DNA from: Umbilicaria muhlenbergii | Taxonomy: Eukaryota; Ascomycota; Lecanoromycetes; Umbilicariales; Umbilicariaceae | Length of the DNA: 64,000 nt | Assembly (NCBI GenBank): GCA_000611775.1 | Contig: KK106986.1 | Location: 806,001 to 870,000, forward strand | Direction: 5' to 3' | Part shown: positions 10,760 through 21,647 of the stretch, one piece after another | Numbering within the stretch: the first letter of the stretch is position 1 | Layout of the letters: the number at the start of each line of letters is the position of its first letter | Translations under genes and position numbers: made by a program | Notes under the pieces: generated by a model | Told to the model about the DNA's origin: nothing | Database searches by the model: none | Seen by the model: the letters and a program-made list of their open reading frames with translations, nothing else

Positions 10760-12517
10760 TCACATCCACAAGCACAACTTCCCACTCGCCGTCCCGGCCG
10801 CCACCCAGTCATTACTCGGATGAAATTGCGCCACAGCCGGCACAGCCGTAATCCCCTCTCCCCCCAGCTGCGCCAACTGCTCCCCTTTAGACGTATAGAC
10901 ATCAACGAAACGATTCATATTCCCGATACAAAAGCGCTGTATACCATCATTGGGAAACTGCTGCCACTGCGCACGAAGACTGCCGCCCCCCAAAGAAATC
11001 AGCCATACCATCTCACGCCCAGAGTCCGCAGTTCACGGGCCCGGTTGATTCCCTCCTCTGCAAGGGAAGGAAGAAAAACTCACATGGTGACCCATCTCCC
11101 CGTCTGGTTATTATGCCCCACCACCGCCGACGGCTCCATCTCTCCCTCCCCCAAACTTTTTCCCGCCCCCCACGCCCCCATCCCCTCAAACGTGTGGATC
11201 TTGATCGTGTCGTCATAACTCGCCGTCGCCACCTGGCCTGCGCGGTTGAACGCCGCGTGGCTGACGCTCAACCTGCTCTCGTGCTCGCCCACCAGCGCCG
11301 GTGTGCGCCCTTGGTCTCTGCCCGCGATTTTGCGCAGGTCCCACACCCTCATGAAGCGGTCTAGGGATGCGGTGGCGAGGAAGTGGGGGTGCGCGGGGTT
11401 GAGCGAGAAGCCGCCGATTTTCTTGTCGCTGAGTTGCCAGATTTCGGTGGAGGAGGATTGGGGGGAGCGGGTGTCGGTGCGGCCGACGTGGCCGTCGAGG
11501 CGGGAGAAGTAGATGGTGTGCGGGGAGGTGGGGTCGACTTCGATGCCGGAGAGGGGGGCGTCGGTGGAGGGGGAGGGGGGGGCGTAGATGGAGGTGCTGG
11601 TTGAGGAGGTCAGGTCGAGGAGGCGGAGACTGGAGTCGTAGGAGGAGGTGTAGAGGTGGGAGGGGTTGAGGGGGGAGAATTGGAAACTGGAGATTGTGCG
11701 CGTGTGTAGGTGGAAGGAGGTGATGGCGGGTTCCGGGGTGTCTTCGTCGCTGTCGGCGTCGGAGCTTTGCGATTCGGATTTTATCTTTGAGGGCGCGGCG
11801 GGCGGGTGGGATTGGGAGGCGTCGAAGATGCCTAGGTTTCCGAGTTTGTCGCCGGCGAAGATGAGGGGTTTTTCGACGTTGGGGTGGAAGCCGAGGGAGT
11901 AGATTCGTTCGGGGGTGATTTTGATTCCTAGAAAGCGTCAGTGTCGAACTAGGTCATTGGCGGGGTCTGGTGTAAGTACTGTTTGGTTCGAAGCCTTCGT
12001 ATAGTTCTAGACCACTCATCTTCTCTCTTAACGCCCGTAACTCCTTATCGGTTGTCTGCTTCACCTCGGTCTCCCCGAAGGTCCTCTCGTAGGGCTTCGC
12101 CCCTCTCGACACCACATCTACCAGAAAGTTCTCGCTTTTGTCCCATTCTTTACCAGCGACCACGATGTCGCTGAGATTCAGATCGCCGGAGACTCTCTGC
12201 CTTTTGGCTCTGGCCGCTTCCTGTGCCGCAACGTATTCATCCTCGGCTTTTCGTTTGGCGACTTCGCTGTCGGCAGTCAGTCCTGCCAATCGAGAAGACG
12301 TTCTCTTTGGCAGAACTTCCTCCTTGACTTTCTTGACTGCGGGCCTCTTTTTGTGTGCATTGGTTCCGCTGGACTTGGATTTCGAGGCTGCTTTGGGCGC
12401 GAGGCCTACTGATGCGGCATCGAGCGCCAGTTGCTTCAGGAGCGCATCTCTTTCCGCAATGTTTGCCTGCCGCTGCTTCTCATATTCACTCAGCTCCACG
12501 GCGGCTTTCCGAGCCAT
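10760..12517 (-). CDS. CMR1: CMR1/WDR76-family WD40 DNA-damage-binding protein
   Basis: Cmr1 is a nuclear WD40 protein that binds damaged DNA and gathers at the intranuclear quality-control site during replication stress. Exons on the minus strand: 12517-11980, 11927-11084, 10979-10760 (1602 bases, 533 residues, normal for the family). Residues 1-180 are lysine-rich and helical, starting [20 protein letters not shown], with a bipartite basic patch ([11 protein letters not shown]). From about 185 the beta-propeller follows: [58 protein letters not shown], and the hallmark C-terminal stretch [11 protein letters not shown]...[24 protein letters not shown]. Intron 1 is 52 bases and intron 2 is 104 bases. 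An in-frame ATG further upstream would add an unlikely leader, so 12517 was chosen. Its start is only 297 bases from the Mtf2-like gene, so the two probably share a promoter region. Confidence 0.92.
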
Positions 12518-12703
12518 CTTGGTTGCGTGGCAGTGGAGTCTGTATTTGTGAGAGGTAAAGGCAAGTGACGACAGCAGACCGATCAGCGAGTCGCGCACCG
12601 TCCACGACGCCAGGGCGCGACAAAAGTGCTTTTCGCGTTTGGCGCTACGGTGATTTCTGTCGATCGGATCTCAACCTTAATCTGGGCCTTCGGCTCCTCA
12701 GCT

Positions 12704-12735
12704 GCATCTTCGCATCTTTGCATCTTTGCATCTTC
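12704..12735. repeat. 8-base tandem repeat (GCATCTTY x4)
   Basis: Four head-to-tail copies of GCATCTTC/GCATCTTT lie in the shared upstream region of CMR1 and the Mtf2-like gene. It is a microsatellite by appearance; a promoter role is possible but not shown. Confidence 0.8.
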
Positions 12736-12814
12736 CCACGCTGCCACGCTCGAAAGACAATCAACATGAGATGATCGTTGCATCCCTAGGCGCATCGCCC
12801 ACCTGAAATACAAG

Positions 12815-14494
12815 ATGACTCCAAAGGGCGCAGCAATGTTCCAGAACAGCAATTACGTACTGCGCTACGCGCAGCATACTTCACTACTCCCCTTTTTATA
12901 CCAAACTCGAACTCTGCAACGACTACCGGAGAAGCAACGCAAAGCGGTCGGTTCGCATGGGAATCCACAGAGCTGCAGCCCCTTCTCGACTAGCTCGTGT
13001 TTTCGAGCAGTAAGCGATGACATTCCCTTTGAGAAAAGTGATATACCTGCCTTCGTAAGACCGGTGGAACGCCTACGACGATCATCAAGAGTGAAACCGG
13101 TGGAAATGGGACCCCGCCAGACTCCCCTTTCAAATACTTCAGAAGCACCTCCGCCAGCTATGCAGGACCTGCGGGACGATCTTTTCTCATCCCCATTTCC
13201 AGACATATTCCAAGAATCATCGCCGACCCCTCGACAACCTCGAGAGAGCACCATTACGGCTGCCGAACACGCAGTCTTCTCCCGCATCTTCGCCGACCTG
13301 GGCGACAAAGACATTCCGAATTCGGCGGTGGAAGACGACTCCTTGAATGATGAGCTCGAAGCCAACAGCGACCCTGACGCCTTCCTAGATCGCATCTTCG
13401 AAGCCGCGATGAGGACGTCTTATTCAAGCCCAACAGTCGAAGACGAAAAAGAGCCTAGCCAACGTCCACGGCGTGGGCGTCATACTGCTTTGACGTTCGT
13501 GAAAAGCCTCGCGATGGACTCTGGCGTGATATCCCGCTACCCACCACCGCTCCGCGAAGCAGCCGCCCGAGCGAACAAGGCGCGGATGGAGCAGGCCGGC
13601 AATGTTCTTCGCGATGAATCCACAGACGCATTCGAGCCTCTGGAAGAAGAACAAACCGAGTATGGGAGGAAGGTGCATAGGGCTCGAATGGCCGACAGAA
13701 GGAAAGTGGGGAGGATGTTGCTGAAGGCGGAAACGGACGTGCAGATATGGAGAGTGCTTGAGGACAAGGTATTCAGCACCATGGTCAGATTTCAAGAGCA
13801 GCTGAAAGCAGAGGAAGAGAACCAGAGACTTCCGAAGAAAGCGGCGAAGAGAAAGAGAAAGGGCGGGATCGCCAGCGATGTTGACGCGAAGGTTACGGAG
13901 CCAAAAGAGTCGCCCGAGGCTGAGAAATCAGACGAGCAGGTGCCGCTCTTGGCCATTCTAGAAACCAACTACGCCAACCACTGCCTCTACGCCCTCCGCC
14001 TTCTCCGCAGGCATTTCCGCAACTCCCCCTACTCCATGTCCCTCCTTCCAAAAATAAAAAGCCTCGGCCGTATCTCTTACGTTCTCGGCACGTCGACAGA
14101 CCTCTACAACGAGTTGATGTTCATCAAATGGAGAGAATACAGTGACTTGCACGGAATTAGCGAGTTGGGCACGGAAATGCGGAACTGTGGTCTGGCCGTC
14201 AATCAGATAACCTTGGAGGTATTGAGAGCGGTGTTGTTGATGGGCAAGCAGGGGGCCAAAGGGAAGTACGGAGAGGTTGTGATGGCGTGGTGGGGGCTGC
14301 AGGGAAGTGTGGCTGGGCTGGCTAAAGTGAGCGGTCTATACGGGAGGTTGTGGTCCGATTATTTGGAGAAACGGACACAGGCGGACCCTGGGCGGGGTGG
14401 GGGGTGGGAGCTTGACCGAGGCGGTAGGGTGGAGGAGCTTGACCAAGGCGGTAGGGTGGAGGAGCGGACGCGTGCAACGCTTGGTGGGCCATAG
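12815..14494 (+). CDS. Mtf2-like mitochondrial protein
   Basis: A single exon encodes 559 residues. Family members related to yeast Mtf2/Nam1 act in mitochondrial RNA processing and translation. The N-terminus is rich in Arg, Ser and Tyr with few acids for about 60 residues, as in a mitochondrial presequence. The middle is acidic and disordered. The C-terminal half carries the conserved block: LAILETNYANHCLYALRLL, then FRNSPYSMSLLPKIKSLGR, LGTSTDLYNELMFIKWRE, and GLAVNQITLEVLRAVL (residues about 375-520). A second in-frame ATG at 12836 could be the start. The last 35 residues include a duplicated nine-residue unit (ELDRGGRVE / ELDQGGRVE) from a 27-base repeat, which looks like a recent C-terminal extension. 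The stop lies 18 bases from the COQ9 stop on the other strand. The family call rests on remembered motif patterns. Confidence 0.78.
   Translation: MTPKGAAMFQNSNYVLRYAQHTSLLPFLYQTRTLQRLPEKQRKAVGSHGNPQSCSPFSTSSCFRAVSDDIPFEKSDIPAFVRPVERLRRSSRVKPVEMGPRQTPLSNTSEAPPPAMQDLRDDLFSSPFPDIFQESSPTPRQPRESTITAAEHAVFSRIFADLGDKDIPNSAVEDDSLNDELEANSDPDAFLDRIFEAAMRTSYSSPTVEDEKEPSQRPRRGRHTALTFVKSLAMDSGVISRYPPPLREAAARANKARMEQAGNVLRDESTDAFEPLEEEQTEYGRKVHRARMADRRKVGRMLLKAETDVQIWRVLEDKVFSTMVRFQEQLKAEEENQRLPKKAAKRKRKGGIASDVDAKVTEPKESPEAEKSDEQVPLLAILETNYANHCLYALRLLRRHFRNSPYSMSLLPKIKSLGRISYVLGTSTDLYNELMFIKWREYSDLHGISELGTEMRNCGLAVNQITLEVLRAVLLMGKQGAKGKYGEVVMAWWGLQGSVAGLAKVSGLYGRLWSDYLEKRTQADPGRGGGWELDRGGRVEELDQGGRVEERTRATLGGP
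14408..14461 (+). repeat. 27-base coding minisatellite (2 copies)
   Basis: Two adjacent 27-base units, 14408-14434 and 14435-14461, differ at one base and lie in frame at the 3' end of the Mtf2-like gene, adding nine residues each. Confidence 0.85.
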
Positions 14495-14512
14495 TCTTTG
14501 CAGTGGGTATAT

Positions 14513-15352
14513 CTATATCCGAACGCCCTTGCTTCGTAAAATATTCGTGGAAGCATGAGCGGTGAAATTGACCCATTGTCCCATGTTGGCTAACGCGCCC
14601 CCGATTGTCCTCGACTCTTGCAAGCGCCGGTCGAAGAATCTCTCTGTTTCGACAAAGTCTGCCGATGTGTCCTGCGTCATGAAGACCTCGGTGCTCGAGT
14701 ATATGGCCGACAGGGTGGCGCGTTTCGTGTACCAACTTGTATCCACGCTGGTGTCTCCGGCGAGGAACCAGATCTCGTCGGATAGGCGTGCGAGTTCGGC
14801 TATACAAGTGGGGATGTTGCTGGGGTGGGCCATGACCGCTAAGGCCTAATCATACGTCAGCTGTCTGTCCCAACAGTATTGACGAATTGTGACCATGGTT
14901 AGATGCGGGGTAGTCCGGTGCTTGGGTACCTCTTGCCATCTATGTATGATCGCTTTGTTCCGCCATAGCCTCTGCAACGCCAGCAGTCTGACCTTGGCCC
15001 CAACGCCCAGCTTCTGCTCCGGGAATTGGACATGGTCTTTAAGAGCCAGCCGTTGCATGACGAGGTGATAGTTGACCAGGTCGAAGGCGCCCCTAGCGAA
15101 GAGATTCACAGATGCGTCGAGGTAGCCTGCGTCTCTGGCGCCGTGTGATAGCGAGGTAGTAGTGAAGCCATGCGTAGGCACATGACTGAGGGCGGCGGAG
15201 AGGATGGCGTTCTCGGTTTCGTTGAATGGTGGGGGCTCATCATGCTCGTAGGAATGATACGCGCGGTTGGTGTGCCGCGCCAAACGCTTTATCGCAGGCT
15301 GGCATCCCCGGCAGTTGGACACGACAGGCCGTGATATTCGAATTGCCGCCAT
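14513..15352 (-). CDS. COQ9: COQ9, ubiquinone biosynthesis lipid-binding protein
   Basis: Coq9 is a matrix-side, TetR-fold lipid-binding protein that presents coenzyme Q intermediates to Coq7 in the CoQ synthome. Exons on the minus strand: 15352-14930 and 14845-14513 (756 bases, 251 residues). The start MAAIRISRPVVSNCRGCQ opens an Arg-rich, acid-poor presequence ending near RAYHSYEH, as expected for mitochondrial import. An upstream in-frame ATG at 15505 would add 51 residues and bury the presequence, so 15352 was preferred. Family blocks are ILSAALSHVPTHGFT, ALSHGARDAGYLDASVNLF and the diagnostic ELARLSDEIWFLAGDTSVD followed by WYTKRATLSAIYSSTEVFM. The 84-base intron interrupts the code between RWQE and ALAVMAHPSN and keeps the frame. 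Confidence 0.94.
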
Positions 15353-18300
15353 AGAGTCGACGAGGGATGGATTGCGACTGCTTGCCTTGACACACGTGGA
15401 CGAGTAAGGTACTCCAGTCGTGTTACCGCCGCTCGCCGCTACCTCCGCTGCGTCACCTTCCATTCGAAGCGAGGAGTTAAGACTGAGGAGACCCTGTCTT
15501 GCCAAGCCGGTAACTCCCGCAGAATGGTTGTCCGGCTCTTCTCATTTTCCGTTTCCCGTGATTCGTCGGCCAAGCGCAGAGCCTCGATTACCGAGGACGG
15601 AGCACGAGTTACTCCTACGAGACGAGTCGTCGTAATGCCAAGACTCGTGGAGCGGCGCTGCTCTCATGCCGAACCCGATCTCAACTTCTTTTCTTTTCTG
15701 AGGCAGCGAAGAACCCACAAACGTGCCAGGCTCCTCAGGCTCACAGCCCATGCTCGGATCATCTCCACCTTTCAGCCACTTCCTCCGAAACACAGCTGAG
15801 ATGCATAGTTGGTATCTGTCGTGAACACAATACCGAATCATGCATGTACGAGGCTGCACTGGCTCTGCACCGCACCCCCCCGTCGCCTCTGCCTTACCGG
15901 AAAGAAACCAGTAGGAGTACAACACAAGGTGACTGAATCGATGACTGTTTCGTATTCAAGCCAACCAGGTCAATGTCAGGAACTGCTGTGCGGAACTGCA
16001 GATTGCCTGGAGCCATGACCTGCATATTGACCGCATTGACATCCTTGTAGCATGATTCCCATGAAATCTCTCGTCTTCCCTTTCCTTGTTTTCCTCTCCT
16101 CCAGCTGCATTATCCCTGATGGCCAAGTGGCGGCTGTGATGGAGAAGGACCTAGGGATTGGCTGAGAGGCAATTCGGATGCTCGAGGAGACGGGCCGCCC
16201 TAGAGGTACTTTCGCACACGAACCTCACTAGCAGCATCCGGCAGTACGGTACCCTCACACCACTCCGCAGGTTCGGCGCTGACAGAGGGATCCTGTTCTG
16301 TGAACGCCTTGGTCCCGATCCTGATTCTGGTGCTGACACTGATGTTGGTACTGGTACTGGTCGAGATTCTGATATTGGTACTGGTACTGATAGCCACGGA
16401 TGCCGGCGATGGAGGGTCCTCAGGCGATATTAATCGGTACAGTACCATAAAGGAATCATGGAGCGGGATTGGCGAACAGCACCCCTACCCCAGTTTGCCT
16501 AGAAAATTGTGGGTCATTACGGTAGCATCATCCATGATTCCCACATGTTGTAGCTTTGACGATGTCGATCTGTACAGCGCGGCAGCTGCTGATGCTGCAT
16601 GAGTAAGGTTTCGTACGGTAGCTGCAGACTTGCAGCGGAGCATTGCTGTACCTTTGCCTAATCGAGTTGCCAAGATGTTACTCTACAAAATACACTCCGT
16701 ATAAAGGCCCGAAAGCTTGTACGCAACGCGCGATTACTGTGGCATGTGCCCAATAGACGCCTGGATGGCCTCCTGAGGTGGAAGTGAGTGCGGCTGAGGA
16801 AGGGGTGTGGATGCAGATTGGACGACAATGCGTTGGGGGAGCACGACGTCCTCTCTGGTGCTACCAGCTTTCGAATTGGCCCCCGATCATCAGTGATCCT
16901 TTGAGAAAGGCGGTGGACGATGAATGGCGAGGGGAGCCACAGCTGCTACTCCGAGGACCTTCAGCTTCCGTACGCCATCTCTTTCCCTTGCGGCCAGTCA
17001 CTGGTATTGTCGATGTCTATGCCACCGGTATGGAGCCGCGTCTTTTCCACTCCCCCTCGAGACTAGAGGAGGGAAGACGGAGGGAGACGGAGACGCAGGA
17101 GCAGCAGCAGGAGCACAAGGCTTGGAGTGGCGCTGTGCCGTACAGTTATGCCCGGCGCAGCCTAGTTTACGTTGTTCGTCGCTTGTTTTTGGCGTGGGCG
17201 TAAGTCAGCGAGACTTCACGCCCAAATTTGCCAACCTCGCCAACGTCCATCCCGCAGCTTGCCTCGACCCTACAAGCTCCAAAGTACCAGGCACCAAAGC
17301 CAACTGAGCACCCTTTCCATTACTCCATTCTTCCCTCTGCATCCTTCGTGTCTCCTTTCCTGGGGACACCGCCTCGTCAGCGCTCCATCTTTTGCGCCCC
17401 ATACATTGTGTCGGCCAGCCTAAATTGGTTCACCACCGCTTTTCGTACAACGCGTCGAGTGATTGGCCCTTTGGAGCTGCACGAGATTACCTTTCCCTTC
17501 CGAAAGCGGGCGCCATTGCAACGGTCAATCGGCCATCGGTTGTGTCGAGCTGCTTTCACTACGTGTACGTCCGCCCTCGGACCCTCTCCTTTCTGTGCGT
17601 CGCTGTTGAGGGCAGGACTACGCCCTCGATGGCTTGAACCCAGCGGTCCTGGCTGGCTGAGATTCCCGAAGCTTATTCCGTACAGATCTCTGTGGCCCAC
17701 AGTCGTTAGCAACGTAGCTCGAAAATACCTGTCGACAAACGGCGTAAGGCAAAAATTAGGCAACGCGAGCTGCAGCACCCCCCACACTTCTCCAGTCTCA
17801 TCGCTGGAGTCGGGCGCCTCTTCGAGCACGTAGACTTGAGAGACGACGGGCATTGCACGCCGCTGACTGGTCGGCTTGTCCACCTTCTCTCGGTTCGGAG
17901 CAATCTGGGAGTGTTCCGCAGATACCATTGCGCATCCCGCCGATCCCTGTTCACGCCTAGTTTGCAGTTGTTCCCTCTTGCAGCCCTTTGATCTCACTCA
18001 GTCAACGCTGAACAGTATCCACTCGGCAGTCGTTCCAGCTATCAGCTATCACCATGGGTCCGTCATCTCTCCTCCCCGTTTTCCCATTCTTCCCACTCCA
18101 TCCATCCTTCGTACCCCTACACTAAACTAGCCTTTCCGAGGCGCCACATGTGCCGCTGGTACTGGGATACTCGTGGACTCTTTGGCCAAAGCATCTGAGC
18201 TTTCCACCTTCGTTGCGGATGTAGACCATTTTTGAACCTTCGACCGCTTACACTCTGGAATACAGATTCAGCCGACGTGTACCGTCCTCACGCAGTAAGT

Positions 18301-18534
18301 AGACTTCTGACTGTGCAATTGCACTTGCCGTTTCACTTTCACTCTCACTCGTCGAACCCCTCATTTCGTGGTGAATGGCAAGTCTTGATGGATACTTCCG
18401 AAAGCGAAATTTTCAAGCCACCACCAACACTCAGAACCGACGGCTGTGTTAACCCGTCCTTTCATCACTTTTATCATCCCCTAAGCGTCAGCTCACTCTG
18501 AAGCCAAAGCGATCCTAGTTCAAATTCGGCTTCG
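15353..18534. other. 3.2 kb without a firm gene, upstream of COQ9 and the RRM protein
   Basis: Several frames of 60-206 codons exist on both strands, but they overlap one another and show no family resemblance. The downstream 1 kb (about 17.2-18.5 kb) is pyrimidine-rich and probably the long 5' leader of the RNA-binding protein. It contains a strong GTAAGT donor at about 18296 and a CTAAC...CTGCAG acceptor ending at about 18567, consistent with a leader intron. A short GGTACTG-type repeat lies at 16318-16392. Confidence 0.5.
16318..16392. repeat. Degenerate GGTACTG/GATATTGGTACTG minisatellite
   Basis: Repeated 6-base and 12-base units built from TGGTACTGGTACTG and GATATTG run for about 75 bases. 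They give spurious Leu/Val-rich or Gly/Thr-rich frames. Confidence 0.7.
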
Positions 18535-20557
18535 ATGATTGAAGTAATCGCGACTAACCATCTGCAGCGTGAGAGGTCTCGGTCGCCCAGACGCCGCTCC
18601 CGGAGCCCCCGTCGGAGCCGTCGTTCGTACTCTCCTCGAAGCCGGTCTCGAAGCCGTGAGCGGGAACGTGACCGTGACGAGTATCGTAGGAGTGAGCGCC
18701 GATCTCGTTCACCCATGACCAGTGGGGCTGGTGCTTCTGGAGGATATTCGGGGTCTAGCTACGGTCGGGGTGGTGGTGCAGCAGTGCCGGCGAGGAGCTT
18801 CGAAGAACGCGCTCAGGCTAAAGAGCAGATGATGGCCTCGGTCCGGGAGTCGTCTCAACAGGAACGTCGCGTCTATGTCGGCAATCTTTCCTACGATGTA
18901 AAATGGCATCATCTGAAGGATTTTATGAGGCAGGGTCAGTACGGCTGCGCTTGTTGTTGGGCCTATTGCTGACATCTACTGTAGCGGGAGAGGTTCTCTT
19001 TGCCGATGTGTTGCTACTTCCGAATGGAATGTCGAAGGTGGGCGCCAATGCGTAGATGTGGCTGGTCTTTTCTGGTTTCTTTTATTTGGTTGATGGACGT
19101 TGGATTGACGGGTTGGGACGTTGTCCATGGGTTATGTAGGGATGCGGGTATGTCATGAACCACACCTAAACGTTCACGACCGCTGACTTTTGCAGGATTG
19201 TGGAATACGCGACAAGAGAGCAAGCCCAGCAGGCTGTCAACACCCTCAGCAATCAGAACCTCATGGGTAGACTCGTCTACGTTCGTGAAGTAAGCTAAAC
19301 TAAGGCCGTAGTTGCCTGTCCTTTGTTCGAGCTCGCGACTGCTTCAAGATGTGTTACATACTGACGCAAGACCCCCGTAGGACAGAGAAGCCGAGCCACG
19401 CTTCACAGGACCACCTGCGGCTCGCGGTGGATACGAAGGAGCGCCAGGCCGCGGCGGCTTTGGCGGCGGTGCCGGATATGGCGGTGCTCCGCCGGGTGGA
19501 GCACGCCAAATCTTCATAAACAACGTTTGTTTCCTTGTCACCCGGCGTTATGCTTACATTGCGTGCATAATTGACACAGATGACTTTAGCTGCCCTATAC
19601 TGTTGGCTGGCAAGATCTGAAAGACTTGTTCCGACAAGCTGGTATGTCCTTTCTCATAATACTAACACGAAGCATGATACTCCCGGTAGATCAGAGCTAA
19701 GTGTTGACGGATAATGCTCACAGCTCAACAAGGTGCCGTCATCCGTGCCGATGTCCATATCGGTCATGATGGTCGTCCCAAAGGCTCCGGTATTGTCGCT
19801 TTCGAAAGCCCAGAAGATGCCCGTAACGCTATTAGCCAATTCAACGGCTATGAATGGCAGGGTCGCATGCTTGAAGTTCGTGAGGATCGCTTCGCCGGAC
19901 CAACCCCAGGTGGCTTTGCCGGTGCTCGTGGCGGCTTTGGAGGAGGTGGCTTTGGAGCCCGTGGGGGTTTCGGCGGACGAGGTGGATTTGCCGGTCGCGG
20001 AGGATTTGGTGGCGGATTCGGTGGACGCGGGGGCTATGGTGGTGGATATGGCGCTCCTCCTGCTGCTGGTTACGACGCCGGGGCTGCCGCTGCACCTCCA
20101 AATCCCTTTACTGACTACGCTTCTTCCGGTGGTGAGCGCAGCGAGACTATCTATGTCCGCAACGTATGTCTTACCCTCTTCTTGCTCCTTCAACATGTCG
20201 CTGATGGGCACAGCTGCCGTGGTCTACTAGCAACGAAGACTTGGTAGAGCTCTTCACCACTATTGGAAAGGTCGAGCGTGCCGAAATCCAATACGAGCCC
20301 AATGGTCGTTCCCGTGGTACTGGAGTTGTGCAATTCGATACCGCGGAAAATGCAGAGACTGCCATCTGTAAGTTGCCAACGCTGCTGGCATCTTGTCCTA
20401 GAACAGAGCTGATAATACCATAGCTAAATTTACCGGCTATCAATACGGAGGACGCCCTCTTGGTCTCACCTTCGTCAAGTACACGAATCTCGGCGGTGGG
20501 GATGTCATGGAGGGAGCCGAACCGACCGGTGGCCTGACACAAGATCAGATCATGTAG
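18535..20557 (+). CDS. SR/RGG RNA-binding protein with three RRMs (Gbp2/Hrb1-like)
   Basis: The architecture matches yeast Gbp2/Hrb1, shuttling mRNA export and quality-control factors. Exons: 18535-18934, 18985-19037, 19140-19147, 19196-19289, 19381-19524, 19590-19641, 19724-20163, 20214-20367, 20424-20557 (1479 bases, 492 residues). An RS-rich N-terminus ([14 protein letters not shown]) is followed by RRM1 (about 111-185, [12 protein letters not shown]), RRM2 (about 227-305, RQIFINNLPYTVGW), a Gly/Phe/Arg-rich RGG linker (about 305-370) and RRM3 (about 390-466, ETIYVRNLPWS). The third exon is only eight bases (GGATGCGG); joining it restores the RNP stretch SKGCGIVEYAT. The start is uncertain. 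The ATG at 18535 is in frame, but a canonical CTAAC branch site and CAG directly precede the RS codons, so the real first exon may lie upstream. The C-terminus ends LTQDQIM. Confidence 0.88.
19140..19147 (+). other. 8-base micro-exon in the RRM protein gene
   Basis: The bases GGATGCGG sit between a TAG acceptor at 19137-19139 and a GTATGT donor at 19148. Without them the RRM1 frame cannot be joined; with them the protein reads SKGCGIVEY, the expected RNP-1 neighbourhood. The flanking introns are 102 and 48 bases. Confidence 0.8.
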
Positions 20558-21647
20558 TCTATCTGGGGTCCACGGCAGCCGCAGTACGTTCTCGACGACC
20601 TCGCCACTCTCTGACCACATAAAAGTCTGTCTATTTTCATGTCTAGCAATCATCAAGCTCGGCTACTAACAAATCTGGCTTTTTGTTTGCGGAAGTGGAG
20701 GGATTAATATAGCCGCTTTCGATGGATGTGTTGTATTACACCTAGATGTCGCTCAGATTGCACCTCTTCACTTCAGTTACTTGCATGTATTCTTTTCTAT
20801 CCCACATTCGACTTTACGAGGGCTGTGGTTAGATGGAATGGAAGGGTATCATGCGGATCGTTGGAGATACATGGTTGTGGCTCGAAGTGAAAGGGAAAGC
20901 GCCCTAGTGAGAACATGGCCGCGCCGCTATCCTTTAACCCTCCTTATCGCCTCGAAACATACATTGCCACCAGAATTAGAAGTAGGACGCATGGGTAAAG
21001 AGCTAGTGGTCGATGACTGTGGAGCAGTCGGTGACGATACGTTGTGATAATGGTCGCTGTCGTGAGAATGCAGGAGTAGACAAGGGGATACGACATCGTA
21101 GCAAGTGTTCTGTAATACGGGGAAGGAAGGTTGACTGCGCTCCCGTCGATTGGAACATACCTTCGTTCGAGTCGCCCACAGTCCGTCGCTTCGTCGCTTC
21201 GTCGCACACCTACCCACCGGTGTGTCTAGCTTGCGTGTTTCACTTGCGCCCTAATGCAAGCACCACAGGTGTGCAATAATGGCTAATACAGAGACATCTA
21301 CGCCATGCTCATTCGATCCCTCTGGATTACGCCGTGGGCGGGCCCCAGGGTCAGCATGTCCACTTGCCACGCTATAACGCATCACGCTCTAGCAGCACAA
21401 GCGGCATAGAACCAATAGCATCGACATCAGGTCCATGATCATTTAGCTAGAGCACAAGCACTGAACCATAGCGCCGCCAACTCTCAGACATGCCAAGGAG
21501 TAAGTTCTGCAACCGCACCCGCAGCTTCCGAACTCCTCGCAGCGATACCGACAGATAGAAGCAGAAAAGCTATACTTTCTCAATGCTCAGGCAAAACCAA
21601 GATCTAAACAACCGCTTTAGAGAGCAAGAGCCAGCACGACAGCTCTC
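20558..21647. other. Convergent intergenic, RRM protein / RAD54
   Basis: About 1.1 kb between two gene 3' ends. Short overlapping frames only; no family recognised and no clear repeat. Confidence 0.5.

Noticed and set aside
16300-16602. Leu/Val-rich frame looking like membrane helices
   Set aside because: It is the translation of a short GGTACTG tandem repeat, not a gene.
17228-17997. Two overlapping 200-codon frames on opposite strands
   Set aside because: They overlap each other, show no family similarity and lie in a pyrimidine-rich leader; long shadow frames are expected in GC-balanced fungal DNA.
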